Assembly: GCA_937877765.1 (NCBI GenBank)
Contig: CALGBN010000214.1
Coordinates: 1-5,031 of the forward strand
Direction: 5' to 3'
Length of the DNA stretch: 5,031 nt
DNA from: Candidatus Bathyarchaeota archaeon
GTDB lineage: Archaea; Thermoproteota; Bathyarchaeia; TCS64
Part shown: piece after piece, positions 1 to 5,031 of the stretch
Layout of the letters: every line of letters begins with the position of its first letter
Position numbering within the stretch: position 1 is the stretch's first letter
Program-made: the position numbers and the translations under genes
Notes under the pieces: model-generated
What the model saw: the letters and a program-made list of their open reading frames with translations, nothing else
What the model was told of the DNA's origin: nothing
Databases searched by the model: none

Positions 1-692
1 AGGTCTTAAGAGGAGTTAAACTGCGTCAGATCCCTACGGTGGAGGCTTCAATTGAAGCCGTCAGAGTGGCTACTGAAAAAGGGACGCCCCTTTTGTTTGA
101 CTCAGGATGGACCGGCGCCAACTTCTGGGGACACTCAAGCGGTCTAACAACCCTTGCCTTCGTACCAGCAACGCTTGAACTGCTAAAACAAATCTCACAG
201 GAAGCAGGCAGTCTTGGAGTCAGAGTCATAACGGGTACCACAAACTCCGTCTATGCATTGATGTCCCGCGACTTCATGGAAGCAGGATTCGGCATGAGCG
301 GGCACCCTGAACGGTTTAACCCAGATGACATAAACTTCTATCCTGACAACACTGCTCTTGTATTATCAGACGTTGAAAAGATCCACAGGCTGAATATAGG
401 TGCAGCTGTGATGATCGGTGGACACAACCAGACCTCCAACATAGTCATCTATGAAGCATTAGCCACGACGGGAGCCATGCTTGTCGCGGGAGAGATATGG
501 CCCAACGACAACTCGATGGCTGCCCTGTGTGCTGATTACCTGAGCTTCGCAGAGGAAAACATCGCCATAGGTTCATATTTAACAGACGACCCTGTTCCAA
601 AAGCAATACTCGCCGGTGAAGACCTGATCAAGGGCTTCCTCATCGGAGTCGTGATTCTAGGCGGCGTGCTGTATGGTTTGGGGGTGCTCTAA
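1..692 (+). CDS. DUF6754-like membrane-anchored protein, 5' truncated
   Basis: The reading frame is open to the left edge (first full codon at base 3), so the apparent GTG start at base 39 is internal and the real start lies upstream. 229 residues are visible. The segment reading LRQIPTVEASIEAV (visible residues 7-20), followed by a soluble alpha/beta-looking region with FGMSGHPERFNP, a glycine-rich GGHNQTSNIVIYEA stretch and GAMLVAGEIWP, resembles from memory the uncharacterised DUF6754 family of archaea and Chloroflexi-like bacteria. The last 19 or so residues (GFLIGVVILGGVLYGLGVL) are one membrane helix ending at the C-terminus, so the soluble part is tethered. No catalytic motif was recognised and the biochemical role is unknown. 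It is the first visible gene of a four-gene operon; its stop directly abuts the next start. Coding status is secure; the family name is moderately sure. Confidence 0.85.
   Translation, partial: VLRGVKLRQIPTVEASIEAVRVATEKGTPLLFDSGWTGANFWGHSSGLTTLAFVPATLELLKQISQEAGSLGVRVITGTTNSVYALMSRDFMEAGFGMSGHPERFNPDDINFYPDNTALVLSDVEKIHRLNIGAAVMIGGHNQTSNIVIYEALATTGAMLVAGEIWPNDNSMAALCADYLSFAEENIAIGSYLTDDPVPKAILAGEDLIKGFLIGVVILGGVLYGLGVL
681..686 (+). promoter_or_regulatory. Shine-Dalgarno-like site for second operon gene
   Basis: GGGGTG lies 6 bases before the ATG at 693 and inside the end of the preceding coding region. It supports that start and suggests translational coupling across the zero-base gene junction. 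The match to the anti-Shine-Dalgarno sequence is partial. Confidence 0.5.
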
Positions 693-1334
693 ATGGTAGA
701 GCAGCAAAATCAGACGCTTTTCAGTCTTATTCTGGGAAACATTCCCACGATCTTAGGCATTCTTGGCATGTTCCTGATCTCTTCCCTATACTTCATGGTG
801 CCAGGTTGGGGACCTGCAGTCACTTTCAGGAATTCAGTGACATTGTCTCTACCTTGGCCCGCAGGCATCGTCTCTGTTCTGCTCATAAGAAGACATGTAA
901 ATAACATAATTAAGAAAGAGTCAACTCTGCCCTACGATGCCATTGTCGTTGCTTCGGCTCTAATAATGATAGCGCTCGGATTGATCGGTGGATCAAGCGA
1001 CGAAACCTTCGCTACACTGTACGCTAACGTCAACATAATTGGGACAATGGCAGTCATCTCAGCCATCGCCATAAGCATATTCTCACCAATGATACGCATA
1101 TACCGCGCGAAATCGCCGACCATGGCATTCTTAATAGGGTTAAGCTGCCTCGCGTTCGCGACTTATTCGCCTCTTGGCCAGATGATTCACCCAGTCATCC
1201 CCCAATTAGGCGATTGGGTGCAGACATACATATCTGGTGCATCTGACTCCGCATTCTGGATCAGTACCTATATCGGTGCCGTGGCTCTGGTGACTCGAAT
1301 GATCCTGTTGAAGGAGAAATTGAAGCCGAGTTAG
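693..1334 (+). CDS. polytopic membrane protein of the four-gene operon, function unknown
   Basis: The 213-residue product is strongly hydrophobic. Likely membrane helices lie at about residues 17-36, 50-65, 82-99, 115-134, 144-162 and 187-206, giving five or six crossings. Basic clusters at RRHVNNIIKK (66-75), RIYRAK (135-140) and the C-terminal KEKLK (207-211) probably face the cytoplasm. The loop after the fourth helix (IRIYRAKSPTMAFLIGL) has the look of a conserved family segment. I recall similar unnamed proteins beside DUF6754 genes, but no named domain was recognised. There are no transporter signatures, conserved charged residues in the helices or cofactor motifs. The ATG at 693 follows the upstream TAA with no gap and has a Shine-Dalgarno-like GGGGTG 6 bases before it. 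It is probably a core membrane subunit of a complex made with its operon partners, which is inference from gene order. Confidence 0.85.
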   Translation: MVEQQNQTLFSLILGNIPTILGILGMFLISSLYFMVPGWGPAVTFRNSVTLSLPWPAGIVSVLLIRRHVNNIIKKESTLPYDAIVVASALIMIALGLIGGSSDETFATLYANVNIIGTMAVISAIAISIFSPMIRIYRAKSPTMAFLIGLSCLAFATYSPLGQMIHPVIPQLGDWVQTYISGASDSAFWISTYIGAVALVTRMILLKEKLKPS

Positions 1335-1338
1335 GAGG
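1333..1338 (+). promoter_or_regulatory. strong Shine-Dalgarno site for third operon gene
   Basis: A perfect AGGAGG overlaps the TAG stop of the preceding gene and sits 7 bases before the ATG at 1346, the spacer being all A. It fixes the start and suggests this subunit is translated efficiently. Confidence 0.8.
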
Positions 1339-1345
1339 AAAAAAA

Positions 1346-2218
1346 ATGAGTGGAATAAGCTTTAAAGATAAGCGCTGGATCTACATAATGATATTCGCCA
1401 TCATCTACATCTCGTCATTAGCACCTATCGCGTTCCCGATACCCATCGTAAACTGGAGCAAGGACTTCTACAGAACGATCGATGAAGGCGTGGTCGTGGA
1501 CTTCGCAGACCCTCCAAGAGAGTTTGAAGGAGTGACAGAAGGTACAAGAGTCTTCATCCTCAACAGCGGAGAGACTGCAAAGCTGTGGGGGGACATGAGT
1601 GAAGGGGTCAAAGTAGTCTGGAAAGACCTCATGAGTAGAGGAGCACACATTCTCCTTTGGTCATCAAGTCCAGACAACGAAGCCACACTCAACAAGTATC
1701 TTCTACCGTTGATGTATGGTCCTGAACCACAGAATCATCCGGATTATGGAGTTAAGTTTGTAAACCTCGGCTATGTGGCAGGGGGGAACCAGCTTCTCGA
1801 GCAGTGGAAGGATGACCTCATCGCAATAACTCCCAACGACGCATATGGAAATAATCTAGCGGACTTACCGATGATGAGCAACTTCAACGCGTTGAAGACT
1901 GACGCCGACCTAATGATAGGTTTCGACGCACGTGGCCTGGAAACCATCTACGTGGTAAGGTTTAACACGCCGCTTCTGGAGATGGGAGGCACTGACTCCG
2001 CTTCCTACCTCGCGTTGAGCTACACCGCAGGGTACTTCAAAGGCATGTTGATGGGTCAGAGAGGAGGCGCTGAATACGAGCTGCTGTCCGGCATCCCAGG
2101 CAACTCCTTCTCGTACCTACAGAACACGTTGACGATATCGGCGGTTATGATCTTGATACTGGTCGTAGCCAACGTACGATACGTTATGAAACAGTCCTCA
2201 GTGACGGAGGAAACCTAA
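1346..2218 (+). CDS. two-helix membrane protein with large extracytoplasmic domain
   Basis: The product has 290 residues. A basic N-terminus (KDKR, 7-10) is followed by a membrane helix at about 12-34, a soluble domain at about 37-260, and a second helix at about 262-280 ending in basic residues (R278, K282). By the positive-inside rule both ends are cytoplasmic and the soluble domain is outside. The domain looks alpha/beta: TRVFILNSGE (67-76) and HILLWSSSP (101-109) read as beta strands flanking a helix with KVVWKDLMSRG. Next come VNLGYVAGGNQLLEQW (139-154), LADLPMM (171-177), DADLMIGFDARG (186-197) and a C-terminal MGQRGGAEYELL (236-247). These resemble, from memory, an unnamed family found next to DUF6754 genes. 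No active site was recognised. The first helix could instead be read as an uncleaved signal anchor. It sits 11 bases after the second gene and directly abuts the fourth. Confidence 0.85.
   Translation: MSGISFKDKRWIYIMIFAIIYISSLAPIAFPIPIVNWSKDFYRTIDEGVVVDFADPPREFEGVTEGTRVFILNSGETAKLWGDMSEGVKVVWKDLMSRGAHILLWSSSPDNEATLNKYLLPLMYGPEPQNHPDYGVKFVNLGYVAGGNQLLEQWKDDLIAITPNDAYGNNLADLPMMSNFNALKTDADLMIGFDARGLETIYVVRFNTPLLEMGGTDSASYLALSYTAGYFKGMLMGQRGGAEYELLSGIPGNSFSYLQNTLTISAVMILILVVANVRYVMKQSSVTEET
2206..2210 (+). promoter_or_regulatory. Shine-Dalgarno site for fourth operon gene
   Basis: GGAGG lies inside the last codons of the third gene, 8 bases before the ATG at 2219. It supports that start and coupled translation. 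Confidence 0.7.
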
Positions 2219-2932
2219 ATGGTATCACCGATTGAACCATTAATGCCCTACTTGAACACCTTCATATTCTTCGGAGCCTACACAGTGCTATACAAGAACA
2301 ACCCAATATATCGCATCACACAGAGCCTAGTAGTCGGCGTAGGTGCAGGCTATCTCTTGATAGCTCAAATCAACGCCTTCAACAGAGGCGTGGTCACGCA
2401 GACCTTTGTTGATGGTAACCTGAACGTTTCCATGCTCCTGCCGTGGATCATGGGTCTAGCGTACCTATGCATCTTCGTACCGAAACTGATCTCCGTCTAT
2501 AGGGCGGTGTCCATCCTGACCTTGACGGTCGGTATGGGCGTAGTGTTGCCATACGGGCCTGCCCTGTTCTGGACTGTATCAAAGACCTACGGACAAAACG
2601 CGTTGAACTTCATCAGAGATGGGATAACCGCAGCGTCCATGGGTAACCTATTTACAGCAATCAGCTACGTCTTGGGACTTAGCTACTTCTTCTTCACTGA
2701 ATACGCCTCAAAACCCACCACTACAGCTAGAAGCCTAGGACGCATCGTGCTGCTGATTTACACGGCGATGTGTATCACGACCACCGCGCTTGGAAAGATC
2801 AACTTGGTACAGTGGAAAGTGCTAGACACCCTTCAAGGCTACCCAGCTACATGGTGGATTCCGGCACTGATGTTCATCGTGATGCTGGTAGATAACTTCT
2901 ATCCGCTGAAGAACCTGATCTCACGCAACTAG
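2219..2932 (+). CDS. polytopic membrane protein, last gene of the operon, function unknown
   Basis: The 237-residue product has likely membrane helices at about residues 8-24, 36-52, 72-88, 96-112, 143-159, 173-192 and 212-227, giving six or seven crossings. The most family-like segment is NNPIYRITQSLVVGVGAGYL (27-46) between the first two helices; I recall a similar N-P-x-Y-R ... VGV-x-x-GY pattern in unnamed membrane proteins encoded beside DUF6754 genes. There are few charged residues inside helices and no transporter, protease or cofactor motif. The ATG immediately follows the TAA of the third gene and is served by GGAGG 8 bases upstream. The gene closes the operon: a T-rich terminator begins within 10 bases of its stop. 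It is probably an integral subunit of the same complex; the exact role cannot be told from sequence. Confidence 0.85.
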   Translation: MVSPIEPLMPYLNTFIFFGAYTVLYKNNPIYRITQSLVVGVGAGYLLIAQINAFNRGVVTQTFVDGNLNVSMLLPWIMGLAYLCIFVPKLISVYRAVSILTLTVGMGVVLPYGPALFWTVSKTYGQNALNFIRDGITAASMGNLFTAISYVLGLSYFFFTEYASKPTTTARSLGRIVLLIYTAMCITTTALGKINLVQWKVLDTLQGYPATWWIPALMFIVMLVDNFYPLKNLISRN

Positions 2933-2940
2933 ATCCTATC

Positions 2941-2961
2941 CTTTTTATTCTCCCTTTTTTA
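2941..2961 (+). terminator. T-tract transcription terminator of the membrane operon
   Basis: Two T-runs (2942-2946 and 2955-2960) separated by pyrimidines begin 9 bases after the operon's last stop codon. There is no GC hairpin in front. Archaeal RNA polymerase terminates at such T-rich tracts, so this is the expected operon end. Confidence 0.65.
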
Positions 2962-3017
2962 ATACCTCATTCCACAGTCTCCTGTCGTTTATGATATTAT
3001 GGATAATAGCAAGCCCG

Positions 3018-3028
3018 TTTTTATAAGG
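3018..3028 (+). promoter_or_regulatory. isolated TATA-like box
   Basis: TTTTTATAAGG fits an archaeal TATA element. The expected start of transcription, about 25 bases on, would fall near 3045-3050, about 180 bases ahead of the dehydrogenase start with no credible gene between. It could give a long-leader dehydrogenase transcript or a small RNA, or be chance in AT-rich DNA. Confidence 0.3.
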
Positions 3029-3147
3029 CTCTAATAATATATGTTCTTTAAAAAATTATGATGAACTTACTTATTATTATGTAGCATGGTGCTAATTTAG
3101 TAAATTGATTGTGTTTCTTATATTCTAGATGATCTATATTATGTTTA

Positions 3148-3170
3148 GTTTTTAAAAATGATTTAAAAAC
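3148..3170. repeat. perfect 9-bp inverted repeat, possible operator
   Basis: GTTTTTAAA (3148-3156) and TTTAAAAAC (3162-3170) are exact reverse complements around a 5-base spacer, AATGA. The centre is 68 bases before the dehydrogenase ATG and about 40 bases upstream of its TATA-like element, where an archaeal activator or repressor dimer could bind. Only the outer G-C pair departs from pure A/T, so chance occurrence is a real alternative. As a hairpin it would be weak. Confidence 0.4.
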
Positions 3171-3193
3171 CGTATTTTAATCACTATAACATT

Positions 3194-3212
3194 AAAGATA
3201 TATGTATAAATA
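3194..3212 (+). promoter_or_regulatory. likely core promoter of the dehydrogenase gene
   Basis: A purine-rich AAAGA (3194-3198), as expected for a BRE, is followed by an A/T-alternating ATATATGTATAAATA region. The part centred near 3200 is about 26 bases before the ATG at 3227, which fits the TATA-to-start distance of a leaderless archaeal transcript. The only Shine-Dalgarno-like bases (AGGCG, 3222-3226) touch the ATG and are too close to work, which supports leaderless initiation. Confidence 0.5.
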
Positions 3213-3226
3213 GTGTTTACTAGGCG

Positions 3227-4297
3227 ATGGTTTTACCTAAAACTAGGAAAGCAGCGGTTAAAACCGCTGAAGGAACCTTCGAGATAAAGGAAGTGCCGAT
3301 GCCGGAGATTACACAGCCCGACTACGTCCTCGTGAAAGTGCGGGGCTCAGGGGTCTGTGGAAGCGACCTCCACTCATGGAAAGTGCCTAGACCGGAGTCC
3401 GTGGGGAGGATAACCGGCCACGAGGTTGCAGGCGACGTCGTCGCCGTCGGTGAAGACGTGACCAACGTGAAGCCCGGTGACCGGGTGGGTGTGGACTCTG
3501 TTATCGGTTGCGGGAAGTGTTACTGGTGCAGGGTTGGACAGTACCACCTATGTCCAGATTGCTTTAAAATCAGGAGTGAAACGTTTGCACAAGGCTTCTC
3601 CGAGTACATCGTCGGCCCAGCAGACCACGTGTACAAGATACCCGACTACGTCGGGTACGGCGAGGCCGCGATCATGGACGTCTACGGCACCAGCATACAT
3701 GCTATAAACAGGACAAACACACACATGGACCAGACAGTGGTTATTATAGGCGCCGGCCCCATTGGGCTCAGCCTCTTAGATCTGGTGAACATTGCTGGAG
3801 CAAAAGGGATAATAATCGACGTCATCGACCACCCTCTCAAGTTCGCGGAAAAGACCATAGGCGCTTATGAGACCATCAACTCCACCAAGGTTGACCCCGT
3901 GAAGAGGGTCATGGAGCTCACAGATGGGCGTGGCGCTGACAAGGTGTTTGACTGTGTCGGCGGCGGGGCTTCCCCGACGATACTGAAACAGGCCGTCGAT
4001 ATGGTTCGGAGGAAGGGGCAGGTGGCCCTCATCGGTGCCATGAGGCCGGGTGCGTCGCTGAGTGTGGACTGGCGTAAGCTTCACTGGGGCGAGATCGATG
4101 TGGTGCCGGTGTCGGGCTTCTACCACTGGGAGAACGACCCCGAGTTCAAGATAGTAACAGACTTACTCATCAAGGGCAAGCTTCACGCGACTGAGATGAT
4201 CACCCACAGGTTCCCGTTGGAGAAGATCAACGAGGCTTTCGAGACCGCCGCGGACAAGAAGAGGACCAACTCCATCAAGGTCATAATCGAGCAATAG
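3227..4297 (+). CDS. zinc-dependent medium-chain alcohol/polyol dehydrogenase
   Basis: At 356 residues this is full length for the medium-chain dehydrogenase/reductase family, which oxidises alcohols or polyols with a nicotinamide cofactor. The GroES-like catalytic domain comes first. C44 (in VCGSDLH), H65 and E66 (in TGHEVAG) are the expected catalytic-zinc residues. C95, C98, C101 and C109 form the structural-zinc lobe, with an extra C112. The Rossmann domain carries G175-A-G177-P-I-G180, and D198 at the end of the second strand (IIIDVID) predicts NAD(H) over NADP(H). D151 in AAIMDVYGTSIHA stands where sorbitol dehydrogenase relatives usually have a zinc-proximal Glu. The CGSDLH type groups it with sorbitol, threonine, galactitol and related dehydrogenases; the substrate cannot be fixed. 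It appears to be a single-gene cytoplasmic unit with its own promoter and terminator, and is visibly richer in G+C than the membrane operon. Confidence 0.93.
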   Translation: MVLPKTRKAAVKTAEGTFEIKEVPMPEITQPDYVLVKVRGSGVCGSDLHSWKVPRPESVGRITGHEVAGDVVAVGEDVTNVKPGDRVGVDSVIGCGKCYWCRVGQYHLCPDCFKIRSETFAQGFSEYIVGPADHVYKIPDYVGYGEAAIMDVYGTSIHAINRTNTHMDQTVVIIGAGPIGLSLLDLVNIAGAKGIIIDVIDHPLKFAEKTIGAYETINSTKVDPVKRVMELTDGRGADKVFDCVGGGASPTILKQAVDMVRRKGQVALIGAMRPGASLSVDWRKLHWGEIDVVPVSGFYHWENDPEFKIVTDLLIKGKLHATEMITHRFPLEKINEAFETAADKKRTNSIKVIIEQ

Positions 4298-4302
4298 CCG
4301 CA

Positions 4303-4317
4303 TTCTTTTTTTATTTC
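4303..4317 (+). terminator. T-tract terminator of the dehydrogenase gene
   Basis: A T-rich run with seven consecutive T (4306-4312) starts 6 bases after the TAG stop. There is no GC hairpin in front, as usual for archaeal termination. Confidence 0.6.
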
Positions 4318-4432
4318 ATTAGATGTTGTTGATAACTGTAAATCCGAAAAATTACCTCTTAAGGGGGTTCACGGTTGCTTTCGATAACCCTGTTTTCCGA
4401 TAATTCCTGTCATAAAACACCTATGAGTCTCT

Positions 4433-5031
4433 TTATTCCCTGCTTCTTTGAAGCCTCAGACCCACGTACTCCCCCTTCGACACCCGTGCCAGCTCCTTCA
4501 AGAACTGGGTGGGCCTCAGCCATATCCTGTTTCCCTCCACCTTGGGGCGCTCCTCCTCTTCTTGGCTTGAGTGCTTGGTGTTGAAGACGTGGACCTTTAT
4601 CTCCTCCTTGGCCAGGAGATGTGCCACGTCGAAGGCGTCAGCCTGGGCCTCGTTGGAGTACCTTCGCCTGGTGAGGGGGGACAGGGGTGTGTCCAGCGGG
4701 ACGTTCACTATCCCGTCGGAGACGATGTACAGGTGCGGGACGGTGTCCCTGTTCCTCAGCTTCTCCTGCTTCAGCGTCTTCCATGACTGGAACATACCCG
4801 CGGCGAGGGGCGTGAAGTCGCTGGCGCCCACGGTCCTCAGCTTCTTGACCACCAGTTCCAGGTTCCTCGTCGGGTGCTGGAGGGTGTACGCCTTCTTTCC
4901 CTTGAAGACCACCAGCCCCACCCTGTCTCGGCGCCGGTATACCTCGCTGTGGAGGCTGTAGATGGTCTCCACTATGTTGTCCACGGACTCTATCATGGAG
5001 AGGCTCATGTCCACCAGGAGGACTATGGAGT
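4433..5031 (-). CDS. VWA-domain protein, Mg/Co-chelatase D-subunit type, 5' truncated
   Basis: The minus-strand frame is open to the right edge. The first start-like codon (GTG at 5014) encodes the Val just before the metal-site Asp, so the true start is outside the window. 198 residues are visible. They form most of a von Willebrand factor A domain with a complete MIDAS site: D7-M-S9-L-S11, T73 (DFTPLAAG) and D105 (YIVSDG), numbered from the first full codon at 5029. RDRVGLVVFKGKKA, HPTRNLE and FTPLAAGM match the pattern of magnesium-chelatase D (BchD/ChlD) and related cobaltochelatase-like subunits, which work with an AAA+ ATPase. The C-terminal end (LKELARVSKGEYVGL) fits the family's last helix and strand. 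Whether an AAA+ domain or gene precedes it cannot be seen. A stand-alone VWA protein of other function is possible. It converges on the dehydrogenase gene and has high G+C. Confidence 0.85.
   Translation of the reverse strand, partial: SIVLLVDMSLSMIESVDNIVETIYSLHSEVYRRRDRVGLVVFKGKKAYTLQHPTRNLELVVKKLRTVGASDFTPLAAGMFQSWKTLKQEKLRNRDTVPHLYIVSDGIVNVPLDTPLSPLTRRRYSNEAQADAFDVAHLLAKEEIKVHVFNTKHSSQEEEERPKVEGNRIWLRPTQFLKELARVSKGEYVGLRLQRSRE

Larger units (their letters stand above)
2933..3226. other. AT-rich intergenic spacer, 294 bases
   Basis: This stretch is strikingly AT-rich beside the more balanced coding sequence on both sides. It carries the operon terminator, an isolated TATA-like box at 3018-3028, a small inverted repeat TAGCA-TGG-TGCTA at 3082-3094, a perfect 9-bp inverted repeat at 3148-3170 and the likely dehydrogenase promoter. 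Only very short start-to-stop frames exist, for example 3041-3061 (six codons plus stop), and none has a Shine-Dalgarno site. No tRNA or known RNA structure was recognised. Confidence 0.7.

Noticed and set aside
1418..1695. Two overlapping minus-strand frames inside the third operon gene
   Set aside because: They overlap each other in different frames, show no domain pattern, and lie under a well-supported plus-strand gene.
3041..3085. Short ATG-started frames in the AT-rich spacer
   Set aside because: They encode only six to eight residues, have no Shine-Dalgarno site and cannot be told from chance.
3211..3222. TAGT-GTTT-ACTA inverted repeat between promoter and dehydrogenase start
   Set aside because: Only four pairs long in AT-rich DNA, so it is expected by chance.
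3776..4126. 116-residue minus-strand open frame inside the dehydrogenase gene
   Set aside because: His- and Arg-rich composition typical of an antisense shadow; the plus-strand dehydrogenase fully explains the region.
4328..4403. GATAA repeated three times and a GGGTT...AACCC pairing in the convergent spacer
   Set aside because: Repeat units are five bases and the pairing has a 16-base loop. There is no regular spacing, so neither a repeat array nor a convincing terminator or RNA is supported.
4375..4584. 69-residue plus-strand open frame crossing the 3' end of the VWA gene
   Set aside because: Proline- and serine-rich low-complexity translation with no Shine-Dalgarno site, largely antisense to a supported gene.
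4509..4961. 150-residue plus-strand open frame opposite the VWA gene
   Set aside because: It is an antisense shadow. The minus strand carries recognisable VWA motifs over the same bases, whereas this frame has no coherent domain.

Overview
The window looks like a chromosomal segment from an archaeon. The signs are a 294-base AT-rich spacer with archaeal-style TATA boxes, transcript ends marked by bare T-tracts instead of GC hairpins, a mix of Shine-Dalgarno-led operon genes and an apparently leaderless gene, and heavy use of ATA, AGA and AGG codons. I cannot place it more exactly from sequence alone; an uncultivated Thermoproteota/Bathyarchaeia-type lineage would fit, but that is inference.

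Region 1 (bases 1-2932, plus strand) is a tight four-gene operon. It encodes a C-terminally membrane-anchored protein resembling the DUF6754 family (5' end outside the window), a polytopic membrane protein, a protein with one membrane helix at each end and a large domain between them that is predicted to lie outside the membrane, and a second polytopic membrane protein. Spacings are 0, 11 and 0 bases, and each downstream start has its own Shine-Dalgarno sequence. The four products probably form one membrane assembly. Its function is unknown, and this is the best candidate here for an undescribed system.

Region 2 (2933-3226) is an AT-rich spacer. It holds the operon's T-rich terminator, an isolated TATA-like element with no convincing gene after it, a perfect 9-bp inverted repeat, and a TATA-like element close to the next start codon.

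Region 3 (3227-4297, plus strand) is a complete zinc-dependent medium-chain alcohol/polyol dehydrogenase with catalytic and structural zinc ligands intact and an acidic residue suggesting NAD(H). It ends at a T-tract.

Region 4 (4433-5031, minus strand) is the 3' part of a convergent gene encoding a von Willebrand factor A domain of the magnesium-chelatase D-subunit type with a complete MIDAS metal site. The gene runs off the right edge. Nothing links regions 3 and 4 functionally to the membrane operon. No RNA genes, mobile elements or CRISPR arrays were recognised.
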